Assembly: GCA_038232935.1 (NCBI GenBank)
Contig: JBBSMX010000182.1
Coordinates: 1 to 6,796, forward strand
Direction of reading: 5' to 3'
Origin: JBBSMX01 sp038232935
GTDB taxonomy: Bacteria; Bacteroidota; Rhodothermia; Rhodothermales; JANQRZ01
Length of the DNA stretch: 6,796 nucleotides
Positions 1-5,387 of the stretch are shown here, piece by piece; the stretch's first letter is position 1; each line of letters starts with the position of its first letter. Under the pieces are notes generated by a model. That model was not told the DNA's origin and searched no databases. It worked only from the letters and a program-made list of their open reading frames with translations. A program made the position numbers and the translations under genes.

Positions 1-69
1 CGCTGCGAAGAGGTCGTCGGCGCGGCGCTCGAGTCGAGGGTCGGCGAAGGTGCCCGTGAAGGAGAGCAT
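1..69 (-). CDS. N-terminal fragment of an unidentified protein, possibly an IS transposase
   Basis: An ATG at 69-67 on the minus strand opens a frame that stays open for 23 codons to the window edge. The visible residues include FADPRLERRADDLF. A short N-terminal F-x-DPRL-x-x-R pattern followed by an amphipathic helix resembles the start of some IS4-type transposases, but 23 residues are too few to assign a family. In support of a real gene, the codons are GC-rich at third positions, and a sigma70-like promoter (128 to 100) lies a short distance upstream in the correct orientation. The rest of the protein is outside the window. It could equally be an unrelated cytosolic protein, so the transposase reading is inference only. 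Confidence 0.35.
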   Translation of the reverse strand, partial: MLSFTGTFADPRLERRADDLFAA

Positions 70-90
70 GGTAACAGCGGATCGTCGTCG

Positions 91-155
91 GAGACCCCTA
101 TCATACTGCACCCGACGAGTTGTGTATACACCGTAGCCCCGAGGGGAGGGGTCTC
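91..155. repeat. 9-bp inverted repeat flanking the candidate promoter
   Basis: GAGACCCCT at 91-99 and AGGGGTCTC at 147-155 are perfect inverted copies separated by 47 bases that contain the candidate minus-strand promoter. The left arm would fall at the start of the transcript or just before it. It could be an operator, a subterminal repeat of an insertion sequence, or chance, and nothing visible decides between these. Confidence 0.3.
100..128 (-). promoter_or_regulatory. Candidate sigma70 promoter for the left-edge minus-strand gene
   Basis: Read on the minus strand, TATACA (128-123) is followed by exactly 17 bases and then TATGAT (105-100). These match TTGACA at 4 of 6 and TATAAT at 5 of 6 positions with the ideal spacing. 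The expected start of transcription is near 93, giving a leader of about 24 bases before the ATG at 69. The promoter sits between two arms of a 9-bp inverted repeat (91-99 and 147-155). The call rests on sequence matches alone. Confidence 0.4.
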
Positions 156-628
156 TCCACGGCGTACGTCCTATGACTTTCAACCTGATCGCCGCTCGCG
201 GGCGAGATTCCGCCCCGGCCATGTCGCGCTCGTCGCCCGGTGCCCGGTATCGCTCTCCTCGCGCGCCTTGCAGGAACGGAATTATGACCTCGCGAGCGTC
301 TGACCCCGTGAATGTCACTACTCCTCAGTTTTTTCAGGGGCTTGCCGCTCGACCGTGGAGGGCACGCCGCTGTGCCCTACCTTCTAACCCGCTATGCAAC
401 AAAGGGTCGTATGGCCAGTTACACGGTAGCTCTTCCTGCACATCTCGGCGCTTCAATGACAACGAGCGCACCATTTCGCTCGACGTGCCGGCCACCGGTT
501 CGCGCCGCCGTGCATCTACTCTGATCAATACGCTAGTTTTACCCACCCACGACCGCGCCGCCTAGCTCAAGGACGCTAATCGTCCCCGCGGCGCGTTTCC
601 ACTCCCCCTCACCCCACTCCCTACTCTC
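156..628. other. Gene-poor intergenic stretch
   Basis: I find no convincing gene here. The longest plus-strand frame (173-565) encodes a serine/arginine-rich, low-complexity peptide without domain, signal or membrane character, and its codons lack the G/C third-position bias of the neighbouring genes. Base composition is more mixed than in the genes, with A/T-rich patches around 325-340 and 520-540. A TAGTTTTA element at 534-541 is close to the Bacteroidota -7 box TAnnTTTG, but no TTG lies at the usual distance upstream, so it is not called as a promoter. The stretch ends with a nested hairpin (554-595) and a C/T-rich leader. The promoter of the operon starting at 629 should lie here. Confidence 0.5.
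554..595 (+). promoter_or_regulatory. Nested hairpin upstream of the GlsB operon
   Basis: An outer perfect 8-bp stem CGCGCCGC/GCGGCGCG (554-561 with 588-595) encloses an inner perfect 5-bp stem GGACG/CGTCC (571-575 with 581-585) with loop CTAAT, and TTTCC follows directly. The outer arm ends 33 bases before the ATG at 629. The T run is too short for a typical intrinsic terminator, so this may be a weak terminator of an upstream transcript or a structured 5' leader of the operon. Confidence 0.35.
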
Positions 629-895
629 ATGTTGACTCTCATCGTCATTATCATCGTCGGCGGGCTCATCGGCTGGATTGCCAGCAAGGTCATGGGCACG
701 GATGCTCAGCAGGGCATCCTGCTCAACATCGTCGTCGGTATCGTCGGTGCCCTCCTGGCCGGGTTCCTCCTGAACCCGCTCGTCGGCGGCGGCAACATCA
801 TGCAGGGCGATTTCAGCCTGAGCGCGCTGTTGCTCTCGCTCGTCGGTGCCGTCGCGCTGATCTGGATCGTCGGTATGGTCCGCCGCGCCACCTGA
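629..895 (+). CDS. GlsB/YeaQ/YmgE-family stress-response membrane protein, copy 1
   Basis: This 88-residue inner-membrane protein belongs by pattern to the GlsB/YeaQ/YmgE family (the 'transglycosylase-associated' family, PF04226), at the family's usual length. Three hydrophobic segments are visible at about residues 2-19, 30-49 and 64-84. They carry the family's Gly-rich small-residue face (GGLIGWIASK near the start, NIVVGIVGALLAGF in the second segment) and a short basic C-terminus (RRAT). Family members in enterics and Gram-positives are linked to general or acid stress, but their biochemical role is unknown. The ATG is preceded by a C/T-rich leader without Shine-Dalgarno. It heads a three-gene operon, and a second family member starts 25 bases after its stop. 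The family call is firm; the stress role is by analogy. Confidence 0.9.
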   Translation: MLTLIVIIIVGGLIGWIASKVMGTDAQQGILLNIVVGIVGALLAGFLLNPLVGGGNIMQGDFSLSALLLSLVGAVALIWIVGMVRRAT

Positions 896-920
896 TGGTT
901 TCGCCGGAAGCCCCGGACGC

Positions 921-1166
921 ATGAACGTGCTCCTGTTCCTTCTCATCGGCCTGCTGGCCGGCTTCATCGCCGAGAAGGCCACGGGCTCCGCGATGGGGCT
1001 TCTGGCGAACCTCATCGTCGGGGTCGTCGGTGCCTTCATCGGCGGCTTCCTGTTCGGGCTCGTCGGCCTCGCCGCACGCGGCCTCTTCGGGAGCCTCGTC
1101 ACGGCGACGATTGGAGCCCTCGTGCTCCTCTTCGTCGTCGGCTTCATCCAACGTAAGACCGCATGA
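921..1166 (+). CDS. GlsB/YeaQ/YmgE-family stress-response membrane protein, copy 2
   Basis: An 81-residue paralogue of the preceding gene. Hydrophobic segments lie at about residues 2-18, 26-50 and 57-76, with the family hallmarks GLLAGFIAEK in the first segment and NLIVGVVGAFIGGFLFG in the second. A lysine/arginine-containing tail (QRKTA) probably faces the cytoplasm. It differs from copy 1 throughout and has a shorter linker before the last segment, so this is an old duplication and not a recent one. The weak GGAAG 13 bases before the ATG is the closest thing to a Shine-Dalgarno in this operon. The stop overlaps nothing, and the lipoprotein start lies 29 bases downstream. The two copies may form mixed oligomers, which is inference. 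Confidence 0.9.
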   Translation: MNVLLFLLIGLLAGFIAEKATGSAMGLLANLIVGVVGAFIGGFLFGLVGLAARGLFGSLVTATIGALVLLFVVGFIQRKTA

Positions 1167-1195
1167 CCTTTCCCTTTGAACAACCCCCTACTGCA

Positions 1196-1879
1196 ATGAA
1201 ACGCTTTCCCCTTATAGCCCTTTGCTCCCTGACGCTCCTCTTCGCCGCGTGCGAAACCGAGCCTGCCGAAGCCCCGCCACCGGAAATGGGCGCCATGGAC
1301 GCCGATATCGAGGCCTACCGCGCCGATGTCAACGTCCGCACCCAACGCCTCGATAATGCCATCGCGGAACTCGAAACGAAGGCGCAGAACGCCGGCGAAG
1401 AGATGCGCGAGGACTACAACGACCGTATCGCCGACCTCCGCGAGGAGCGCATGGAGATCGCTAACGATCTCGACGCCCTGCACGCCGAGACCGCCGAAGA
1501 GCTCCGCGAAGCCGAAGCGGATATCAACGACGAACTCGACGAGCTCGACGACAACATCAACGAGGCCCAGCTCGCGATGGCGCAGAACGCCGAGGAGCTC
1601 CGCATGTCCGCCAACCGCCAGCTCGAAGAGCTGGACCGCGACATCGCGGAGATGAAGGCGAACGCCGCTGAGAACTCTCAGGAAGCGATCGCCGCGATGG
1701 AGCAGCAGCGCCAGGAGCTCGCCGCTGACCTCGACACGCTCGGCAATGCCACGGCGGATCAGCTCGAGGACATGCGCCAGGGCATCATCGACGGATTCAA
1801 CAACCTGCGGGCGTCCATCGCTGACCTCCGCGTGCCGGTAGACGTCGACGTGGAAACGAAGCCGGCCGGCAGCATGTAA
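1196..1879 (+). CDS. Acidic coiled-coil lipoprotein of unknown function
   Basis: A 227-residue envelope lipoprotein. I chose the ATG at 1196, not the in-frame one at 1163, because it puts a lysine/arginine start and a hydrophobic core (PLIALCSLTLLF) directly before the lipobox FAAC, with lipidated Cys19. A Pro/Glu-rich linker (20-35) follows. Residues about 36-214 are almost entirely helix-forming, rich in Glu, Asp, Ala and Leu, with heptad-like spacing of Leu/Ile/Met (for example ELDELDDNINEAQLAMA), so a long coiled coil is expected. The last 13 residues alternate Val and Asp. No enzymatic motif is visible and I do not recognise a named family. As last gene of the GlsB-GlsB operon, it may act as a periplasmic spacer or scaffold for that membrane pair, which is inference. 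Confidence 0.85.
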   Translation: MKRFPLIALCSLTLLFAACETEPAEAPPPEMGAMDADIEAYRADVNVRTQRLDNAIAELETKAQNAGEEMREDYNDRIADLREERMEIANDLDALHAETAEELREAEADINDELDELDDNINEAQLAMAQNAEELRMSANRQLEELDRDIAEMKANAAENSQEAIAAMEQQRQELAADLDTLGNATADQLEDMRQGIIDGFNNLRASIADLRVPVDVDVETKPAGSM

Positions 1880-1895
1880 GCCGCACGACTTCGAA

Positions 1896-1948
1896 GAACG
1901 GAACCCGTTCGGGGGCCGAGGGCTACGCTCCTCGGCCCCTTTCTTTTT
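1896..1948 (+). terminator. Intrinsic terminator with a preceding small hairpin
   Basis: A perfect 10-bp GC-rich stem (GGGGCCGAGG at 1912-1921 with CCTCGGCCCC at 1930-1939) with an 8-base loop is followed at once by TTTCTTTTT (1940-1948), a classic Rho-independent terminator. A second small hairpin, GAACGG/CCGTTC (1896-1901 with 1905-1910), sits just before it. It ends the GlsB-GlsB-lipoprotein operon 17 bases after the last stop codon. The next start codon lies only 3 bases after the T tract. Confidence 0.9.
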
Positions 1949-1951
1949 CCG

Positions 1952-2533
1952 ATGCCTCGCTCCCTCCACGCCCTGCTCGGCCTGACCCTGTTGCTCGCCT
2001 CCGGGTGCGGCCCCACGTATCTCTCGGCGCAACCTCAGCACGACACCGTATCAGACGAGGCCCCCCGCTTCGACCTGCCCGATTTGGAGAGTCGGGTGCT
2101 CCGCGAGGTCAACCGGGTCCGCCGCGAGCGTGGCCGCCTCAGCCTGACGCCGGACACGGCCCTCGCCACCATTGCCCGCACCCACAGCGAGGCCATGCTC
2201 GCGCGCGGCTTCTTCGCCCACCGCGACCCGGACGGACGCCGGGGCGGCGACCGCGCACGGGCGGCCGGCTACCCCTTCCACGCCTTCGGCGAGAACATCT
2301 TTCGCGGCCGGCTCGCCGACACCGTCACCGAAATCCGACAGGGCGACCGCACCACGGTTTCCACCCTCTGGCATACGCCGGACACCCTCGCCCGCCTCGT
2401 CGTGGAGGCGTGGATGGAGAGCCCCGGCCACCGGGACAACATGCTCTCCACGGCGTTCGGCAACATCGGCGTAGGCATTGCGGTGAGCCCGGCCGCCGAG
2501 GTGTTCGTCACTCTCAACCTCAGCGCACGCTGA
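1952..2533 (+). CDS. CAP/SCP-domain secreted lipoprotein
   Basis: A 193-residue lipoprotein with a CAP (SCP/PR-1-like, PF00188) domain. The signal peptide is residues 1-18 with a lipobox ending ASGC, so Cys19 is the likely anchor, and this supports the start despite the terminator just upstream. The CAP domain covers about 45-190. LREVNRVRRERG opens it, then ARTHSEAMLARGFFAH (His78, His90), RAAGY, GENIF (Glu114) and WMESPGHRDNML (His160), and finally GNIGVGIA. These supply the His/Glu residues that line the CAP cavity. A stretch of about 30 residues (115-145) between the ENI and W-x-x-SPGH motifs is longer than in minimal bacterial CAP domains. Bacterial CAP proteins lack a settled common function; peptide, lipid or metal binding has been proposed. 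The next gene follows after 26 bases and is probably cotranscribed. Confidence 0.88.
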   Translation: MPRSLHALLGLTLLLASGCGPTYLSAQPQHDTVSDEAPRFDLPDLESRVLREVNRVRRERGRLSLTPDTALATIARTHSEAMLARGFFAHRDPDGRRGGDRARAAGYPFHAFGENIFRGRLADTVTEIRQGDRTTVSTLWHTPDTLARLVVEAWMESPGHRDNMLSTAFGNIGVGIAVSPAAEVFVTLNLSAR

Positions 2534-2559
2534 CCCCCTCCCCTCTCTCTGCTGCCTGT

Positions 2560-3102
2560 ATGAATTGGATTACGACCTCCGGCACCGCCGTACTGATGGT
2601 GATGCTCACGGCGGTAGCGATGTACGCTGCTCTCATCCTGCTCACCCGGCTGTTCGGGCTCCGCAGCTTCTCGAAGATGTCGGGCTTCGACTTCGCCGTC
2701 ACGGTCTCGATTGGCTCCATCCTCGCCGCCACCGTCCTCACGCCGAGCCCGCCCCTCCTGCAGGCGTTTGTCGCACTCGCCACGCTCTACGCGCTGCAGA
2801 TCGGCCTCGCCGCCCTGCGGGCGCGGTCGTCGGCCGTCTCCGACGTCGTAGACAACCAGCCGCTCCTGCTCATGGCCGGGCGCGAGGTGCTGCACGAGAA
2901 CCTCCGCCGCGCGAACGTCACCGAGGCCGACATCCGCGGCAAGCTCCGCGAGGCGAACGTCCTCAGCCTCGACCACGTCCACGCTGTCGTGTTCGAGGCG
3001 ACGGGTGACGTCTCCGTCCTCCACGGCGACCCGGACACCGCCCTCGACCTGGAAATTCTTCGCGGCGTCTGCGACGCCGAGCGGCTAACGGGTCGTGAAT
3101 GA
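2560..3102 (+). CDS. DUF421/YetF-family membrane protein
   Basis: A 180-residue member of the DUF421 (YetF-like) family. The N-terminal part has hydrophobic segments at about residues 8-31, 45-62 and 66-87, with the family signature LRSFSKMSGFDFAVTVSIGS (34-53) between and into them. The soluble C-terminal domain (about 88-180) contains DNQPLLLMAGREVLHENL, then the typical REANVLSLDHVHAVVFEATGD and a final VSVLHGD strand. Length and domain order fit the small bacterial type. The family is implicated in sporulation-related and envelope functions in Bacillus, but no biochemical activity is established. The start at 2560 gives a normal N-terminus after a pyrimidine-rich leader; longer in-frame extension into the CAP gene is rejected. 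It lies 26 bases after the CAP gene and converges with the phosphohexomutase gene. Confidence 0.9.
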   Translation: MNWITTSGTAVLMVMLTAVAMYAALILLTRLFGLRSFSKMSGFDFAVTVSIGSILAATVLTPSPPLLQAFVALATLYALQIGLAALRARSSAVSDVVDNQPLLLMAGREVLHENLRRANVTEADIRGKLREANVLSLDHVHAVVFEATGDVSVLHGDPDTALDLEILRGVCDAERLTGRE

Positions 3103-3120
3103 AATGTCTCGCCTCGGCAC

Positions 3121-3140
3121 GGGCAAGGCACGCCTTGCCC
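3121..3140. repeat. REP-like palindrome between convergent genes
   Basis: GGGCAAGGC (3121-3129) and GCCTTGCCC (3132-3140) form a perfect 9-bp palindrome with a 2-base loop. On the minus strand its flank begins GTAGGGGC, and from memory GTAGGGGCA-type palindromes with arms like these recur as interspersed repeats in many genomes. It occupies most of the 38-base gap between the DUF421 stop and the mutase stop. No T tract follows on either strand, so it is not a standard terminator, though such hairpins can protect 3' ends. Confidence 0.55.
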
Positions 3141-4553
3141 CTACGACCCTTCTTCCACCATGTCCACGCCCGCCTGCACGAGCCGGTCGGCGCGATCCTG
3201 CGAGGAAGCTTCGGCGTAGATGCGGAGGACGGGCTCAGTGCCGGAGGGACGGAACATCAGCCAGCCGTCGGCCAGCCGGAACTTGACGCCGTCGAGGTCT
3301 TCGACCCGGTCCACCGGCTCGCCGGCGATCGTGTCCGGCCGCCGGTTTTCGAGTCGGTCGAGGAAGGCCCGTTTCTTCGCGTCCGTCGTGTGGAGGTCGG
3401 TGCGGGCGTAGTAGAGCGGGCCGAACTCGTCCTGCAACTCCTCGACGAGCTCGGCCAGCGTCCGCTTGCGCGCCATCATCATCTCGACGACCGTCAGCCC
3501 GATGTAGATGCCGTCGCGCTCGGGGACGTGCCCCTTCACCGCGATCCCGCCCGACTCCTCCCCTCCCACGAGCACGTCACCCTCGACGATCTCCGGCGCG
3601 ATGTACTTGAAGCCGATGGGCTTGGTGATGACGCGGAGGCCGTAGCGCTCGCCCATCCGGTCCAGCATGTCCGTGGTCGAGAACGTCTTGACGATGGTGC
3701 CCGTCATCTTCTTCTCCTCGTGGAGGTATTTGACGAGGAGAGCGAGGATCTTGTGCGAGTCCACGAAGCGCCCCTCCGCGTCCATCATCCCGATCCGATC
3801 GGCGTCGCCGTCGAAGGCGAGCCCGACGTCGCACCACTCCTCGCGGACGAGGCGGGAGAGGTAGGCGAGGTTCCGCTCGATGGGTTCCGGTGGATGGCCG
3901 TGCATGCCGGGGTTGTGCTCGTCGTGGACCTCGACGACGTTCTCGCGGCCGAGCAGGTCGGTGACGGTGCCCTGCCCCGCGCCCCACATCGGGTCGCAGC
4001 CGACCTTCAGTCCGGAGCGCCGGATGCCCTCGATGTCGAGCCGGTCGCGGAGCACGTTCCAGTACGCCTCGCGCAGGTTGATCGACGTGACGAGCCCTTC
4101 CGCCCGCAGCGCGTCGAGCGAGCGCAGCGCGAACGACTCGTCCAGCCGGTCGATCTCGCGCTCGACCTCGGCGACCTGCTCGGGATAGGCGGGGCCGCCG
4201 AAGCTCGCCTTGATTTTGAAGCCGCTGTACTCGGGCGGGTTGTGGCTGGCCGTGATCACGATACCCGCAGCGTGCCCGTACTCCTTCGTGGCCCAGCTCA
4301 CGCTCGGCGTCGTCACGAACGAGTCGGCGAGCTGGACGCGGATGCCCATCGAGGCGAACACCTGCGCGACGCGGGCGGCGAAGGCGGCCCCCTGAAAGCG
4401 CGTGTCGTAGCCGATCACCGCGGACGGGCCGTCCGGGGCCGTGCGGAGCATCCACTGGCCGGTGGCCCGCGCAACGCGTTCGAGGTTGGCGAAGGTGTAG
4501 CCTTCTGCGATGACGGCGCGCCAGCCGTCGGTGCCGAACTTGATGGGAGTCAT
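3141..4553 (-). CDS. Phosphoglucomutase/phosphomannomutase-family phosphohexomutase
   Basis: A complete 470-residue alpha-D-phosphohexomutase (COG1109 type), a cytosolic Mg-dependent enzyme that interconverts hexose 1- and 6-phosphates for nucleotide-sugar and storage-glucan synthesis. All four signature sites are present in order: N-terminal FGTDGWR (6-12), catalytic phosphoserine loop TASHNP (Ser103), metal site DGDADR (248-253), sugar-recognition loop GEESGG (331-336) and phosphate-binding RPSGTEP (435-441). The TASHNP and GEE-S-G combination points to phosphoglucomutase or phosphomannomutase activity over GlmM, which usually has SASHNP and GEQSGH, but substrate choice cannot be settled from sequence alone. 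The ATG is supported by the immediate TPIKFGTDGWR start typical of the family. It stands alone, with a C/T-rich leader and no Shine-Dalgarno. Its TAG stop lies at the edge of the downstream palindrome. Confidence 0.93.
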   Translation of the reverse strand: MTPIKFGTDGWRAVIAEGYTFANLERVARATGQWMLRTAPDGPSAVIGYDTRFQGAAFAARVAQVFASMGIRVQLADSFVTTPSVSWATKEYGHAAGIVITASHNPPEYSGFKIKASFGGPAYPEQVAEVEREIDRLDESFALRSLDALRAEGLVTSINLREAYWNVLRDRLDIEGIRRSGLKVGCDPMWGAGQGTVTDLLGRENVVEVHDEHNPGMHGHPPEPIERNLAYLSRLVREEWCDVGLAFDGDADRIGMMDAEGRFVDSHKILALLVKYLHEEKKMTGTIVKTFSTTDMLDRMGERYGLRVITKPIGFKYIAPEIVEGDVLVGGEESGGIAVKGHVPERDGIYIGLTVVEMMMARKRTLAELVEELQDEFGPLYYARTDLHTTDAKKRAFLDRLENRRPDTIAGEPVDRVEDLDGVKFRLADGWLMFRPSGTEPVLRIYAEASSQDRADRLVQAGVDMVEEGS

Positions 4554-4742
4554 GAGCAGGGGAAAGTGAGCGAGATGCTTAGGGCGAGGGAAAATACACG
4601 CGGCGGGCTACACCCGGCGACCCCGCTCGTCCCCATTGGATTCGCGGTGGGACGACTCGTAGGATCCCCGACCCCCTTTCAAGTGCTGCCCCTATCGTAT
4701 TTAGCCCACCTATTTGCGAAGTTATGATGTGGTGGGAAGTCA

Positions 4743-4790
4743 AAGCGGTGACTGCGCAGTCTAGAAGACCGGATAGCGCAGCCACCGCTT
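4743..4790. repeat. Long imperfect hairpin with 15-base arms
   Basis: AAGCGGTGACTGCGC (4743-4757) pairs with GCGCAGCCACCGCTT (4776-4790) at 14 of 15 positions; the only mismatch is A4751 opposite C4782. The 18-base loop carries its own small stem GTCT/AGAC (4759-4762 with 4766-4769). There is no T tract, so it is not an obvious terminator. It could be a REP-type element, a transposon remnant or a structured RNA; I do not recognise it. Confidence 0.5.
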
Positions 4791-4840
4791 CGCATTAGCG
4801 CTGCGGTCGATGGCACGTGAGCCGTCGCCGCACCGTGCCT

Positions 4841-4884
4841 CCTCTCTGCCCTGCCGGGCATCTCTCCCCCGCCAGGGGGCGAGA
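4841..4884. repeat. GC-rich interspersed palindrome, type A
   Basis: A double hairpin: GCCC-TGCC-GGGC (4848-4859) followed by TCTC-T-CCCCC-GCCA-GGGGG-C-GAGA (4861-4884), the second stem having 9 pairs around one mismatch. From memory, the combination of CTCTGCCCTGCCGGGCATCT with a following C-run/G-run stem resembles a repeat interspersed in alphaproteobacterial genomes. That link needs a search. Confidence 0.5.
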
Positions 4885-4939
4885 ACGTAAAAAGGGAGCG
4901 CCGTGCTTGTCCCCATGCCACTCGGTTCCAGATCACGTC

Positions 4940-4975
4940 CCCTCTCCCCTCCGGGGAGAGGGACAGGGTGAGGGG
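4940..4975. repeat. GC-rich interspersed palindrome, type B
   Basis: CCCTCTCCCC (4940-4949) and GGGGAGAGGG (4953-4962) form a perfect 10-bp stem with loop TCC, followed by ACAGGGTGAGGGG (4963-4975). Stem plus this GGGTGAGGGG tail is a pattern I recall from interspersed intergenic repeats of many GC-rich bacteria. It stands 55 bases after the type A palindrome and 37 bases before the osmC stop. Confidence 0.55.
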
Positions 4976-5370
4976 AGCCTACGAGCAACCGTCCCTCCCA
5001 CCGGAGCCCCCACTACCGCGACTCCACGACGACTTCGGTGCGCACCGAGTTGGCGATGAAGCATTCGGCGTGCGCGCGGGCGTGCAGGCGCGCGACCGCG
5101 TCCGCGCTCGGCATGTCGCCGCCGAACGCGACGCGAGGTCGGAGGACGACGCGGGTGATGGCGAGCCGCCCGTCTTCGTTCTTCGCCATCGTGCCCTCTG
5201 CCTCGTCCTCGTACGCTTCCACCACGAGCCTGTCGTGAGCGGCGAGGGCGAGGAAGGTCAGCAGGTGGCAGCTCGCCAGCGACGCTACGAACGCCTCTTC
5301 GGGGTCCACGAGGCCCGGGTCGCCCCGGTACGCCGGAGCAGCCGACGCCTGTACCTCAGCGCCTCCCTCA

Positions 5371-5387
5371 GAGACTGTTGAGGATTA
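5371..5387 (+). repeat. Terminal inverted repeat of the IS (transposase 3' side)
   Basis: A 17-bp end matching the opposite end (6238-6254, inverted) at 16 of 17 positions, with the first 14 identical. It contains the transposase stop codon (TAA, minus strand 5387-5385) and is bordered by the TCA duplication at 5368-5370. Confidence 0.92.

Larger units (their letters stand above)
4554..5012. other. Non-coding region rich in palindromic repeats
   Basis: This 459-bp gap between the minus-strand mutase gene and the osmC remnant holds no convincing gene. The few open frames translate the repeats into Pro/Gly/Arg-rich peptides. The mutase promoter should lie at its left end; TATTTTC read on the minus strand near 4595 is a weak candidate -10/-7 element without a clear partner. 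Other structure includes a CCCACC/GGTGGG inverted repeat (4705-4710 with 4731-4736), a long hairpin (4743-4790) and two GC-rich interspersed palindromes (4841-4884, 4940-4975). The concentration of unrelated palindromes suggests an accumulation site for repeat elements. Confidence 0.6.

Noticed and set aside
173..565. A 130-residue plus-strand open frame in the left intergenic stretch
   Set aside because: Ser/Arg/Pro-rich composition without third-position GC bias, no hydrophobic pattern or domain, and its stop lies within a hairpin.
539..2041. A 500-residue minus-strand open frame across the GlsB operon
   Set aside because: It is antisense to three well-supported genes and a terminator, and it encodes Arg/Glu/Asp-rich low-complexity protein without domains. 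High GC leaves antisense frames open.
2005..2559. Long in-frame N-terminal extension of the DUF421 protein
   Set aside because: The extension overlaps the CAP gene out of frame and yields Arg/Pro-rich sequence; the ATG at 2560 gives the normal family N-terminus.
3099..4727. A 542-residue plus-strand open frame opposite the phosphohexomutase
   Set aside because: Antisense shadow of a gene with all catalytic motifs; its product is Val/Arg/Asp-rich with no recognisable domain.
4761..4988. A 75-residue minus-strand frame ending NAKRWLRYPVF
   Set aside because: Most of it is translated palindromic repeat and its end crosses the long hairpin; no support as a protein, although a gene-end relic cannot be excluded.
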